Shown piece after piece: positions 9,966 to 21,225 of a stretch of 64,000 nucleotides of DNA. Below the pieces are notes generated by a model. The model worked only from the letters and a program-made list of their open reading frames with translations. It searched no databases and was not told the DNA's origin. This stretch comes from Clarkia xantiana subsp. parviflora (taxonomy: Eukaryota > Streptophyta > Magnoliopsida > Myrtales > Onagraceae). Numbering within the stretch: position 1 is the stretch's first letter; each line of letters opens with the position of its first letter. Location: positions 620,001 through 684,000 of the forward strand of contig JAPTYO010000024.1 of the NCBI GenBank assembly GCA_036873135.1. Reading direction: 5' to 3'. Both the position numbers and the translations under genes were made by a program.

Positions 9966-12428
9966 AGTTGTTCCTTCCATGCCACTGGTTGATACATAGC
10001 TTGTTGTAGGTGTTTGGTCCCTCCCCCGACTACCTTGGGTAGTGTTGGGATGGTTTTGCTTATCTCCCCCTTAGAGATCCTTGTGATGTTTGCTTATCAA
10101 CCGTAGTCCTTCCTTTAGCAAGTAGTATCATCCACGCACGTTTCTTTGCCCCCATAGTAAGCATTAGATCTTTGTGCACTTTGGGACGTACTCCTGGGTA
10201 GGTTGGCATTGATGGCTTAGCATAGTGCGTCGTGGCAGGGTTAATAATACCTGACGTTTTATTGCTCCTCTTCCTGGGGTAATGTTTTCTATGTGCTTCT
10301 TCCCCCTGGTTTGCTATGGTTGACGGTCTCCTTGTGTTTGATTTCTATTTCCTTGAAGTTTCCTTACTTGCTTGTGAGGTGGGCTGGAGGATGTCCGTTT
10401 CTTAATTGGGCGTGTATCCCGCTTTGCCCCGCGAATTATGCAATGGTGTTAACCTTTGATTGACTCTATGATAGACGGGTAGGCATCCGATTAGGCTATT
10501 GATAGTTATTTGAAAGCTTGATGGAGGCTCTCTTCTTAGTTTGTCTCTTCGATCACCGACCTTGTTGTTGTTGTAATTTGTGGAATAAGGAGGATGTCTT
10601 CATGTTGATGGAGACTCATGCTTGGCTAACTCGAGTATTGTTGGATCTTTATGATATAGGGGTATGGTTTCCATTACATTTAGTGCTATTGTCATTTCTT
10701 ACAGAAAGGAAAGTTTAAGTGGAGTCCGTAGATCTCCTTTTGGTAATATAAAATTATGTAATGGAAGTGGATATTCCCTTCGGGTGTAGGACTTCTTCAA
10801 ATGTTCTCCACTGAAAGTGTTAGTTGATATCTGCTCTTCCGCATCTCCAGTCGGTATAAGTTGTGGATGTCGCCTTATGAGGGCGGTCATTGTTGCCTCC
10901 CACACAGGAGCTAGTCCTTGTAGTGGGTTTAAGTTGTATCCTTCCTTTGTGGTTTCCATTGGAAGGAGTGATGCCATGTATTCGCGTGGCCTTCTATTTC
11001 CGGGTGGACTATCAAGAACTAGCTCTCATGGTGCCCCCCCTAGTTGCTTGGTAGTTGCACCGTTTGTTCTTGTTTAGCCTGTTAAGGCTTATCCTCCTGT
11101 TTCTCAGTTGGGTGTCGAGCACTTGTTCGTTTGGTGCCTCCCAAGTTGCTCGGTCTCCTTACTCTTTTGTGATCTTTGAGCATGCCTTTCTTGTATGCAC
11201 CTTCCAGAATTGGCGAGGTGGGTGGGGTGGAGGGAGGATTCAATTTTGATCTTCGTTACTGTTTCTTCCCTTTACTCTTTGTAGGTGGTTGTTTGGCGTG
11301 GTGCCCCTAACCTTGTGCTGTTAGCACCCTTGGGTGTAGAATTTGTTTTTTTTTTTTTTGTAAATCCAATATCCTTTTAACGATGGAGTTATTGATGATC
11401 CTTGCGATGAGCATAGGTTTGGTGCTGCCCCCTCATTTAGTGCTACCACTCCTTGGATGTAGAAGCGGATTTTGTCCCAAAAATGAGTATTGTGCTGGGA
11501 AAGGGGAGATGGAGGTGTTTGCCTTGCAGGCTGGGTTGAAGTGGTATTCCCTGCTTTCACAGCGTGTTGTCCCGTCCTTTTGACGGGCGGGCGTCTGGTG
11601 GGTGTAACTTGTGTACATAGATATATATGATGGCACTCCATATGGTTCTCCATGGAAATGCATATCGTATTGGAACCCCATGAAATTTTCTCAAGGTAGG
11701 CGATGTAGGCCCTGCTGGTTGTAGTGACCCTCCTTATTTGGGGTTATCCTTTTGCTCATAGAGGGGGGAGGTGTATGCATGCACCCTCCTTCCTATCATT
11801 GGCAATGCTTGCCCCCCCCCCCCCCCAGTGTATGTGGTTGCTCTTACTAATGCCATATTTTTCAAGGGATGGAATTATATATCATCTCTCCCCCTAGTGT
11901 TGCCATATTCTTCACCGAGTGACTGCTTTCCAGTGGTAACCTCCAGATGCCTCCTACAGATGTGTTCTGGAAGAGCTACTCTAAGTGAATTCATGAAGGG
12001 ATGGGAGGTTGGTGCTCATCCTTATGGAGAGGTTGTTGTTCTGCTACATCCTCATCTTGCCCCCTATTGGTATACTCTAGAAGAGCTACCATGGGTGTAT
12101 TTTGTTGTAGCCACTTCTTTGGCCTTCTGCTCTTTTCCTGGTTATTTAATTGTTGCCCCCACTAGGTGCTTGTCATTTATTAGGGGTAATGGAGGTAGTT
12201 GTAGATTGACTACCGACTGTGGTATCTTGGAGCTTGATAGGGTGTTATCCAAAGAGTGTTGTTCTCCAATGGACGACGGTTTCTTAAGATCCTTTGGTTG
12301 TTGCCCCCGGATGGTAGGCTACTGGAGACCCGCGGTAGGTACCTTACTTTGTCGCCCCCTCGTTCACTTGTATCCCCTATTATTGCCATCGAGCAAAAGT
12401 AGTAGGCTACGTGCGTTTTTGCTTGAAT
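9966..12428. other. D internal region, no intact gene
   Basis: About 2.4 kb of T/G-rich sequence on the plus strand, with recurring short themes such as GCCCCCTAGT and TAGTTGC, a T12-type run at 11347-11359 and a C run at 11812-11826. The long open frame 11771-12634 crosses the primer site and LTR border, so it is chance. It is most likely the eroded body of a non-autonomous gypsy element. Confidence 0.5.
10795..10845 (-). pseudogene. Possible integrase C-terminal relic in D
   Basis: On the minus strand the peptide TFSGEHLKKSYT is read, very like the last residues of the A-family integrase (SFSGEHLKKHHA). The upstream peptide shows no convincing integrase motif. It may be a short coding relic or chance. 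Confidence 0.4.
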
Positions 12429-12444
12429 CCGCAGACGGCGCATG
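12429..12444 (-). other. D primer-binding-site-like sequence
   Basis: Minus strand CATGCGCCGTCTGCGG just after the LTR end ...AAACA. It corresponds position for position to CTTGGCGCCGTCTGTAGG in element B. The tRNA primer is not assigned. Confidence 0.65.
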
Positions 12445-13518
12445 TGTTTGCACACGATTTTCTTCTATGGGATTTTCCTTTCGTTCTCTCTTTGTTCTTG
12501 GGCTTCTCCTTATATTATTCCTGCAACGTGGGATTCTTCTTGTCGTATGCCCGCCCCGTGGGCTTCTGCTTCTCATATACCTGTTGATGGGCACCGGGGA
12601 GGGGTTTCCCGGTAGTCCCGTTGTTTGCACGTGATGTCCTGAGTGCCTTCTTGCCTCGGACCTCCGTTCTTCCTTCTCCTCGAGAAACCTGCAAAATGGG
12701 CGACACCGAGACCACAGGGGGGGTGGTGCTCGATGTGCCCTCTACGATGCTTAAATGAGTAAAGGTTCTTAGAGATATAAAGTAGAGAGAAGGCAGAGCT
12801 TGAATGAGAGATAACAAGATTGTCCTCCAATGAGGAGAGGAGGAACTCTATTTATAGAGTTCCTATCGGACCGCCCCGGTTCTAGTGGTTTCCTGGTCCA
12901 GTTGTGGCAGTTCTGTAATATAAGTTGGCATTGACCGTAAATAAGGTGCACTTGACCTCGGTCCGACTATAGATGAGCACAATGTGTTTAAGTGTGTGGG
13001 AATGGCCACCAAGGGCGAGCCTCGGGCGAAATATTGTCCGGGGGTAGGGGTCCGGACGAGGGAACTCTTCCGGACGAAGGGGGGATACCCGGATGGGTAT
13101 CCCCGAGGTCCCTCTCGGGTTACATTAGCGAGGGGACCTCGCTAGGGTAACACGAGCGGGAGGACCCTGCTCGGGTTACCCGAGCGGGAGGACCCTGCTC
13201 GGGTTACCCGAGCGGGATCGCCTCGCTCAGGTTACCCGAGCGGGATGGCCCCGCTCGGGTTACCCGAGGGAGATGACCTCGCTCGGATAACCCAAGCGAG
13301 GTTACCTCGCTCGGATAACCCAAACGAGGTTACCTCGCTCGGGTCTCCCCTGAGGGAATTTTTCTCTCAGGGCCTTCTGGGTGGGCTTCGCCACTCGTGT
13401 CGCTCTTGGGCCTAAATGATGGGCTTCGGGTGTTGTTTTTCAAGTTTCGAATTATAGTCGGTTGCGGCCCAATTATCGGGGTCCAACTTATAATAGCTTG
13501 GGCGTATATCCTACAACA
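12445..13518 (-). repeat. D 5' LTR (about 1074 bp)
   Basis: On the minus strand it starts TGTTGTAGGATATACGCCC and ends GTGTGCAAACA. A TATA box (TATAAATA) lies at 12856-12849 on the minus strand. It is followed by the GCATCGTAGAGGGCAC...GCACCACCCCC segment that also marks R-U5 in the A, B and F LTRs. U3 contains the palindromic array at 13078-13350. Confidence 0.75.
13078..13350. repeat. Palindromic repeat array in D U3
   Basis: Seven or more near-repeats of about 32-36 bp, each carrying an inverted pair such as CTCGGGTTACCCGAG with GCGGGA or GCGAGG between. Each copy can form a short hairpin. It is analogous in place and kind, but not in sequence, to the CCTAGG array of the B LTR. Confidence 0.8.
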
Positions 13519-13621
13519 TAAGAAATATAATTAAAAAAAATGTGTATGAAGAACACTGCACTACATTGTGTAAATTTAAATACATAAAAGTGTCAACAAT
13601 TTTGTATGTTTTAATACATCA

Positions 13622-13706
13622 AAATCTGATAGCAAAGAGTTTCGAACTCTATTCGTATGTATAAAAATCATACATAATAATTTACCAACTGAACTGCATA
13701 AACCTT
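13622..13706 (-). other. tRNA-like relic 1
   Basis: On the minus strand, TGCAGTTCAGTTGGTAA (A-box-like) is followed by GAGTTCGAAACTC (B-box-like). Spacing suits a tRNA or tRNA-derived SINE, but the cloverleaf stems are not restored, so it is probably a relic. Confidence 0.35.
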
Positions 13707-13769
13707 TTTTTTTTTTTAATAATAATAGGAATATATATATATATTTATAATTACATGAAAAATTACTAA

Positions 13770-13842
13770 AAAAAAGGTTTGAACCTTTATAACCTTAAGT
13801 ATCAAAAAGACGCATCATAACCAACTAAATTACACATTTTTT
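13770..13842 (-). other. tRNA-like relic 2
   Basis: On the minus strand, GTGTAATTTAGTTGGTTATGA (first 20 bases A-box-like) and AAAGGTTCAAACCTTT (B-box-like) are followed by a T run. It is parallel to relic 1 about 150 bases away. Confidence 0.35.
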
Positions 13843-14801
13843 TAAATTAATTTTACCATTATGTATATATATATAAATAATCTAAATAAAACTTATATCA
13901 TAGTTATTACTGATTCGAGTTTTACGCAATATAATAATATTTTATAGATTAATTAATAATAATTATAATGTATATTTGTAAAAACCTTTGACAATATATT
14001 AATTTTCTAATTCATTTAATTAATATTATTCAACCTAATTATAAAAACATTGTAATAAAATATTATGTATATTAATTTTTTTTTTATTCTAATACATTAT
14101 GTATGTGTAAAAATTAATTGATTCTTACATTGTATTGTTAAAATGCTCGTGTATAATCGTAAACTCGTAAACCACAAATCAATATACTATAAATTCTAAA
14201 CCATTATATCATAAATCGTTATAACTTAAATCAATATACCTTGAATCAATATGTCCTAAACCACAATACTCTAAAACGTTGTATTCTAAATCAATATGCA
14301 TAAACCATGACCCACTATACCCTAAACAAAAATCAATATAACCTAAAATTACTACACACCAAATCTTTATACCAAACCATTATACCCTAAACCACTCTAC
14401 TAAAAAATAATTTTATATTATTTAAATTTGTTTGTAATTAAAAATATATTTAATTAAAGTAATTTGTTAAATAAAATATATTTATTTTTTCATCCTATCG
14501 TTATGAAACACATTACTAAATTTTGCGCAATTGCAAGTTAATGCAAATCAGAATAATTTTTAAAGAGTATTTTAATATAGTTGTAAACATATATAATCTA
14601 CATAAAATAGATAATACGACATATCTTAGATAAATTAATTATACATATTTAATGAGAAAAAATTTTAATTTAAAATAATAGAAAATTTAAAAAATTATAC
14701 GTATTAATGTAGTTAATGGAAAATTAAGATGAGTCTGTAATAAAAATAAGGTAAACCTAACTTGCCTATGAAAATTCAACTTGTTTTAATAGTCATTCCA
14801 A

Positions 14802-15274
14802 CTAGGGCTGTAAACGAGTCGAATCAAGCCGAGTATCTGGCGAGCTCGACTCATTTTACTCGAGCTCGAGCTCGACCGAGCCTTAATTTTTCGAGCTCGA
14901 CTCGGTGCCATACTCGACGAGTTCGAGCTCGGCTTGACTCGGCTCGATAAGGTTAAAAAATTTCAATTAAATTATAAATGGATTAGACTTTTGGCTCGAT
15001 CTCGAACTCGACTTGAACTTGAGCTTGAAATCGACATATGTAATATTATTATTTAATAATCGAAGAACTCGAGATCGAACTCAATTCGAATAGGAAAAAG
15101 AAAAAAGATCAATTAGGCTCGCGAGCCTCTTGAGTCGAGTACCAGTGAACTCGACTCGGCTTAAAAAAAAACTCGACTCGAGCTCGACTGACTCAAAATT
15201 TAGCGAGTCAAATTTAAATATCGACCGAGCCGATCTTGAGAAGATCCTGAGTAGCATGACTCGTTTATACCCTA
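14802..15274. mobile_element. Small non-autonomous TIR element, self-complementary GAGCTCGA-rich
   Basis: The ends are inverted repeats: CTAGGGCTGTAAACGAGTC at 14802-14820, and GACTCGTTTATACCCTAG at 15257-15274 read from the other strand as CTAGGGTATAAACGAGTC. The body is full of CGAGCTCGAG/CTCGACTCG words, also in inverted order, so most of the 473 bases can fold. No coding. No clear target duplication was found. It could be a hAT-type or other MITE-like family; superfamily unassigned. Confidence 0.6.
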
Positions 15275-15517
15275 GGTACAACCAATCTTGGATTATGAAG
15301 TACTAAATGCTAACATTGAATGACAACAATTTTTTTTTTGGTTTTGGCCGGACATGAATTTCGTGTTAATACTAAATTTAATCTATCTAGATTTTTAGTT
15401 ATTGGATTTATTTAGATTTCAAACGTTAAATTTATTATAAATTAAATATATTATAGTTTTTTATTTTACTTATCGTGTAAGTCATTTTAGTACAAAAATA
15501 ATAATAAATGTATACAT
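15275..15517. other. AT-rich spacer
   Basis: No gene, no clear repeat. It ends at the target duplication of the foldback element. Confidence 0.6.
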
Positions 15518-15526
15518 TTCTTATTT
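15518..15526. other. Left 9-bp target-site duplication of foldback
   Basis: TTCTTATTT, repeated exactly at 16283-16291. Confidence 0.85.
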
Positions 15527-16282
15527 GGGTTAATAACCTAGGAAATATCTGAAGTTTGGCCCATGTTAGCCGGAGATGTCTGAATTTTGAAATGTTGATT
15601 TGAGAGGTCTGAGGTTTCAATTTTGTGGATATAAGAGGTCTCCGTTAATTTTTTCCGTTAAAACTGACGGAATTTGGTCACATACCTGGCATGTGACCGG
15701 AAACAAAATTAAATTCCCAAAACGCCCTTCTATCAATGTGTGCCCCTCACATGCTTGAAGGGAAAATACAAAAATGCCCTTAAAGCCACCACGGCTTCGG
15801 CCACTGCCACCCCGGCTCCGGGGACCACCACTCCGACTCCGGCGACCACCACCCCGACGCCGGCGACCACCACCTAGCTCTGGCGACCGCCCCCACGGCT
15901 CCGATTGGGCCCAAATCGGAGCCTTGAGGGCGGTCGCCGGAGCCGGGCTGGTGGTTGCCGGAGCCGGGCTGGTGGTTGCCGGAGCCGGGCTGGTGGTTGC
16001 CGGAGTCGGGTGGCGGTGGCCGTAGGCGGGGTGGTTTTAATTTTACTTGAGAGGTAATTTTTTCATTTCACATTTCCTCAAATAAGATATTAAATAAAAC
16101 AAAAAATTAAAAGGGGAAAAAGTGTCATTTCAAACAATTCTGTTTAATTTAACCCTAAAAATGGACGGAAAACTTTAAATCAACAAAGTTGAAACTTCAA
16201 ACCTTCCATATTAACTTTTGAAAATTCAGACCTCTCCGGTTAACATGGGCCAAACTTCAGACATTTCCTAGGTTATTAACCA
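15527..16282. mobile_element. Mutator-like foldback element (756 bp) with long TIRs
   Basis: Left end GGGTTAATAACCTAGGAAAT and right end (complement) TGGTTAATAACCTAGGAAAT continue as a largely matching inverted repeat for well over 100 bases on each side. The 9-bp direct flanks (TTCTTATTT) are typical of Mutator-like elements. The interior (about 15780-16030) is GC-rich, itself an inverted repeat of CCGGAGCCGGGCTGGTGGTT-type words, folding around a GGGCCC centre near 15910. The whole element is thus close to one giant hairpin. No transposase. The 84-codon plus frame in the interior is low-complexity and not taken as a gene. Confidence 0.85.
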
Positions 16283-16291
16283 TTCTTATTT
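16283..16291. other. Right 9-bp target-site duplication of foldback
   Basis: TTCTTATTT, identical to 15518-15526. Confidence 0.85.
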
Positions 16292-16479
16292 ATCTATTTG
16301 TGTGTGATTAGTTCATATCCCTTTTCTTAAAAGAGGACAAATCTTAGAGAATGGGCATAGAAGATGATAAGAGACGAGAAGCTTCTGAAGACACTAGCAG
16401 CCACAACTCAGACCTCCACAACCACGACTTTGGCCCTGTTGTCCACAACCACGAAACGTTCAACAGCCACAAAACCGAC

Positions 16480-17063
16480 TATTGGGATTTAGTGAATTGA
16501 CTTCCGTAACAGGAGCCATTTAATATAATCCAAACATCCTAAGTTTAATTGGTTAATGTCACATTAGGATTTTGGGCTGGGCCTAAATCCCAATTGAGAG
16601 GCCTAAAATTGGGCCACCCTTTATACATGGACGACCGAACATAGGGGTTATTCCCTTGGTGGGTTTTAACCCACCACTCTTATAAATAGCGAGTGTTAGA
16701 GATTTATTTGGGGTTATTCACTTTATTCATTTTAAGTTGAGACAAAAGAAATTTCTCCTCCCTATACTAGTGGTTCGGCTGAATACCCCCAAGAGTAAGG
16801 AGGTGCCAAATTGCTTCAAGCAATTACCCCGGAGATCCATCCCAGTGACCGATTGAAAAGAGTCTTTGCTGTGGAGACCATTCCTTGTAGATTTCTCCTT
16901 CAGAAGAGTTCCTACATGCCCGTTCAGCAGACCATGAACTTTCTGTCACGTTTCTGGGACTACAGAAAGCAATATAGGTATGTGCGTTCTTTCCGCTGCG
17001 TAATTCGTTATATAGAATGTACCTTGTGGTTTTGTTTCCGTAGAAATCGTCCCCCAAATTTCA
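16480..17063 (+). repeat. E1 5' LTR
   Basis: Alignable by eye along its length with the LTRs at 21226, 21637 and 34117. A TATA box (TATAAATAG) starts at 16681. It ends TTTCA five bases before a tRNA-Met-type primer site. Start TATTGGGATTT replaces the canonical TGTTGGAATTT, a sign of age. Confidence 0.82.
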
Positions 17064-17067
17064 ATAG

Positions 17068-17080
17068 TGGTATGAAAGCC
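17068..17080 (+). other. E1 primer binding site (mutated)
   Basis: TGGTATGAAAGCC, two changes from the canonical initiator-Met site TGGTATCAGAGCC that is intact in E2. Confidence 0.75.
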
Positions 17081-17542
17081 AAGTTAGGGAGTTCATGTTT
17101 TTTATAAAATCGGTGATCTTGAATTTTGGGTAAAACTGATAGTTCATGAAATTGTGTTTTTAGTAAAACTGGATGTCCATGATCTTCAAGAAAATCATGA
17201 CTTTTATCAAAATTGAACTTTGAATTATTGATTTTAGTAAATTTTGATCTAAAAATTTGACCACTAACCCTATGATTTTTGTTTTTGACCGAAAATTGCA
17301 TGTAAAATTAATTGATTATTTCTTCCACAATGTGATGAATTTCGTCCGAAATTAGGGTTAGGTGCACAAGATGATTGTGACATTAATTATCGATATATTC
17401 TAGCATGATTTAAGGGATGTTAGATATTATTGATAAATATTCGTCGCCTAAGATTGAGAAAATATATTGTTGATAAATTTATATCCCTAATATAGAATCT
17501 TGACAATAAATAAATATATATATATATATATTGGCCAAAAAT

Positions 17543-17582
<40 letters not shown>

Positions 17583-18820
17583 CAAATATATTTGGAAACT
17601 ATACCTATAGTTAATATTACTTGGTGGCTAAGTTAAGTTTTTAGTGGATTTTAAAACCCTAATTAACCCACAAGTTTTATTTCGGCCGAACCTAATAGGG
17701 TTAATGGGCCGATCCAATTTTCATATCCGGGTCGGGTCAACTGACCTGGATAACCGATTGAACCCGAACCTGTCCAACAGGTCAACCGGGTTGGGTTATG
17801 CCGTATAACCAGCTCGACCGACCCGGGTTTTCTCAATCGGTCCATCCCATTTGGGTCCGGTCGGACCAGGTACACTAGTGGGTCGAACCAAACCGACCCA
17901 GTTTGCGTGAAAAATCGAACCAAATAACCTATTGAACCGAACTGGACCGGTCGGACCGAATTTGAATGAACCAGACGAGAATTTTGGACCGTCCCGAGTC
18001 AACTGAAAATAGGTTGGTCAAATTATAAAATCCAAATATTTTCGAACTTTAAAATTACCTACAATGCGAATTTGTTTGATATTTTTACATTTTATTTAAA
18101 CCTGATGCCTAGATTCGATTATGGGGATGGATCTCAGAAATGCTTGATTATGAGACTGAATCATTTTGTGGGCTGAATTGCAATGGTTCTATATGTTAAT
18201 AAAAGCATGATTAGAATTGCGTCTCAAATATATCAAGCTAGCTGGATATTGCATGTTGGGGGTGGAGCCCCGTTTTCAACTAATGAGTTGCGCATTAGGA
18301 TAGACATGTTATGTTGAGTGATCTTGATTAGGATCCATGTCTAGAAGTTCACATGACTGATTGATAACATGAATTGCAAGTCAACCCCAAATATCTTTAA
18401 ATCGAAATTCAGTCACCAAATATGAATGTTTGATATGGTTTGATCACGTATGACACGTATGCATGATTGTTCGAGGATGTATCCGCATGTGATAATTTAC
18501 TAGTGAAGTAGAATTATATATGCTTGCATGAGTTCCTCGGGACATTTAGACGCATGATGCATATGCATGATAGTTTCTTGGATGTGGCTGCGTATGATAA
18601 TTTACTTGTGTATTAGAATTATGTATGCTTGCATGAAAAATCCTCAGAACAATTTTAAAAGGGCCTTGGGAAAGCCAAGATCGGGTGTATTTGAAAATTC
18701 TCGTTCCGGTGAAAGCGATTAAACCACTTTAAAGAGACTGATCTATTAGAAGGAGACATCGGCAATGTGAACTCTTTCACGGCCTCCTTCCATTGGTTTA
18801 TTGGTGATCAGGTTGGCTAG
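17081..18820 (+). other. E1 leader, non-coding
   Basis: Contains (TA)n tracts (17516-17532 and 17549-17579) and a block rich in GGTCGGACC/GAACCG words that can pair with one another (about 17690-18000). It ends in sequence shared with E2 (for example GATTATGGGGATGGATCTC). No convincing coding frame before gag. Confidence 0.65.
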
Positions 18821-18942
18821 ATGGCTGATGAATCATTATTATCCGCCTTCTATCTTATAGATATCCGATATATGCAATTCAATTTTCAAAATGTTTTAAA
18901 TTGTCTCCCTGATTGTCACATGGTTGTGAATGTGTTAGTATC

Positions 18943-19790
18943 GATGGATGCGATTAACAATGTGATCTCCCAAATGAATAAAGGGATCAGATTGAATGGT
19001 GACAATTATAAGATTTGGAATAAGCATGCAAAACTGGTGGTTACTGAGATGAAAAGTCTAGATCATTTGAATACTAAGAAAGTTAGGCCTGAGGGCGACC
19101 TCAATGATGAGCAAAGGAAATCCCATGACGAGTGGATGCCAAGGACCTTGAGGTTCGTTCCGCCTTGATGACTATGCTGGAGGATGACATTCTCTATGGG
19201 TATGATTATCTCGAGTCTGCTAAAGACCCGTGGGATGGTATCAAAGTAGGGTTTAGTGTTTACACCACTGCCCAGAAGCGGTCGTTAAACATTGCCTTAG
19301 ACTTATACAAAATGAATTCTCAACATACTATGAAGCAGCACATTAGACCTATGTCTAACATGCTCTCTGAACTCAAGGAGGCAAGGGACACTATGCATGA
19401 GGAACAAAATGGTCAAATACGTCATTCGCTCTTTGCCTGACTCTTGGAGCAACATGAAAATGCACCTTACTAATGCTACGCAACTCGATTCGCTCGAGGC
19501 AATCTAAGTTCATCTCAAGTTGGAAGAGGATAGACTCAAGGCTGAAAAGCCTAGAGTTGAGATGCATGTTGCATCATCCTTCCCAACACAGCAAAATGGT
19601 AATCACAAGAGAAAGGGAAAAGACCTTCCTAATAAGGCTAACAAGTCATTTGGTCCAAATGATCAAATAAAGTTCAAACCAAAGCAATCTGGTGGTTAAA
19701 ACAGGCAGAATAATATAGCACGTAAAGAGGAGACTCGTACGTGCTTCAGGCGTGGCGTAAAAGGCCACCTGGAATCTGCCTGTACTAATC
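18943..19790 (+). pseudogene. E1 copia gag relic
   Basis: Three overlapping frames together give a copia-type Gag: RLNGDNYKIWNKHAK near the start, LDLYKMNSQHTMKQHI in the middle, and a Lys-rich tail ending in a defective zinc knuckle (CFRRGVKGHLESAC, second Cys lost). Frameshifts fall near 19135-19150 and 19400-19415. There are also stop codons near 19505 and 19697. Confidence 0.8.
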
Positions 19791-19799
19791 CTCCTATGG

Positions 19800-20535
19800 T
19801 TCATTCAGAGAAACAATGACGAAAGTCATATATTCTCCTGAAATTCCTACGTCCTTGTGTGTAATTCGATCCCACTTTTTGAATTACAGAACCGAGGTGA
19901 GGAAAGAGCGTAAAACCTAGAGGATGACAACCATATAATAAAAAGGGATTGGACGAACGACCTCTCCTTGCTTGCTTGAACTTTTCTATTTCTATCACTA
20001 TTTAGTGCTCTTTGGTTTATGAGTTTCCTTGTGAAAATTGGGATCTTATTGGGCATCTTCATTGAATGCTAGAACCAAGTATTCATTATTTCGCCTTGCA
20101 TCACTTAATCTTATGATCACCATTCTAGACATTGTTAAATGAGTGCGAATGATTAAACTTCCATATTTGCTAGTACTCCATAAAATAATTAAATTGCAAC
20201 GACGAACAAGTACGAAACCGATTAAATTAAATTTTAGAAACGAAACGATTACACCATGGGTGATCACCCACGTGTTGCGCACGTAGCGCCTGTGTCCTAC
20301 GATAGACCAGACACATCGATTCGAAGTACACATTTAATATGATGTGTTTAATTAGAAGATCGAAATAAACTTTCTTTGCAAATATCCATTTTGGATTTAG
20401 TCATATAATTTCTCCAGGAGAATAAATAGAGTAAAAGGTTAGAACCTAATGCACGATCAGAGGTGGACAAAACCTCTGGAATGAGTATGCAATAAAAGTG
20501 GAATTGTCTGTTAAACGAAGATCCCTAAAACGCCA
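19800..20535 (+). other. E1 region without recognisable pol
   Basis: Protease and integrase core are expected here but no motif was recognised. The sequence may be a rearranged or foreign filler. No gene supported. Confidence 0.5.
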
Positions 20536-20639
20536 TTATAGATACGGTAAGGCAGAGCATCTTAAATCATACACTTCTTGGACATGGTTGCAAACTAAAC
20601 TTCCGATCTCCTTTTTAAGGATGATTCGTTGTTGACAAC

Positions 20640-20920
20640 CACTCATGTAGTAAACCTTATTCCTTTTAAATTGGTGGACACGACACCATATGAGCTGTGG
20701 ACTGGTAAATTGGTGGAACTTACCAGGCTGCAATCTTGGGGTTTTACAGCATACACGCATCAAATCGAAGTATGTTTGTAAGGTACTCTGAAATCTCTAA
20801 GGGATATGTATTTGTGGCGGCTCAGGAGAATGGTGGCGTGGTCGAACAAGATTCTAGAGACGTTACGTTTCTCGAGGAAGAATTTCCAAAGCTTGAATGG
20901 AGTATTAATAAAGCTTGAAC
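20640..20920 (+). pseudogene. E1 integrase C-terminal relic (copia)
   Basis: Plus-strand frames give TPYELWTGKL and then YSEISKGYVFVAAQENG and DVTFLEEEFP, the usual order at the end of a copia integrase (KTPYELW ... SKGYRFY ... FLE). One frameshift lies between the two parts near 20770. RT does not follow. Confidence 0.75.
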
Positions 20921-21225
20921 ATCAAACCGAATGGAGTATTAATAAAACTTGAGCATAATGATGATAGTCAGGTCCCACTTACTTCGCACGGGAGATTTGA
21001 GGCAGCAACACCTGTTGTGAATGACATGGTAAATGAGAATGTTCATGGATAAATTTTCATAATAAATCCAGTGGGAAGAGTCAATCCAACTACGCAGATC
21101 ACAATTGCTGCGGGTGCAAATCAAATGGAATCTGATCATTACATTGCTGAACCGTTGGATGAGAATCCTATATTTCCTCAACTACCTGCTTGTAACAGAC
21201 TGTGGGAGTGGGGCAACCCACTTGG
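20921..21225 (+). other. E1 3' internal end with polypurine tract
   Basis: Short pol tail relic (read as TQITIAAGANQ...) then GTGGGAGTGGGG at 21202-21213, a polypurine tract just before the LTR. Confidence 0.6.

Larger units (their letters stand above)
9826..13518 (-). mobile_element. Element D: degraded gypsy element, 5' LTR plus internal relic
   Basis: The minus-strand 5' LTR at 13518-12445 is followed by a primer-site-like GCGCCGTCTGCGG. The internal part extends left to 9826, where A1 is inserted; the remainder lies beyond A1, off the window. Apart from a short stretch resembling the C-terminal end of integrase, no coding region was recognised. Confidence 0.7.
13519..14801. other. AT-rich intergenic DNA
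   Basis: Very AT-rich with no coding potential. It contains two tRNA-like relics (listed separately), TA microsatellites near 13733 and 13865, and at about 14150-14400 loosely repeated ATAAACC/CTAAACC words (degenerate, not a telomere array). Confidence 0.7.

Noticed and set aside
11771..12634. 287-codon open frame on the plus strand in element D
   Set aside because: It crosses the primer site and LTR border of D, contains a long C run, and shows no domain-like composition.
14150..14400. Possible interstitial telomere repeat (CTAAACC words)
   Set aside because: Copies are irregular in spacing and sequence; not a TTTAGGG array.
15774..16025. 84-codon Pro/Arg then Val/Ala/Gly frame
   Set aside because: Low-complexity by-product of the inverted GC-rich core of the foldback element.
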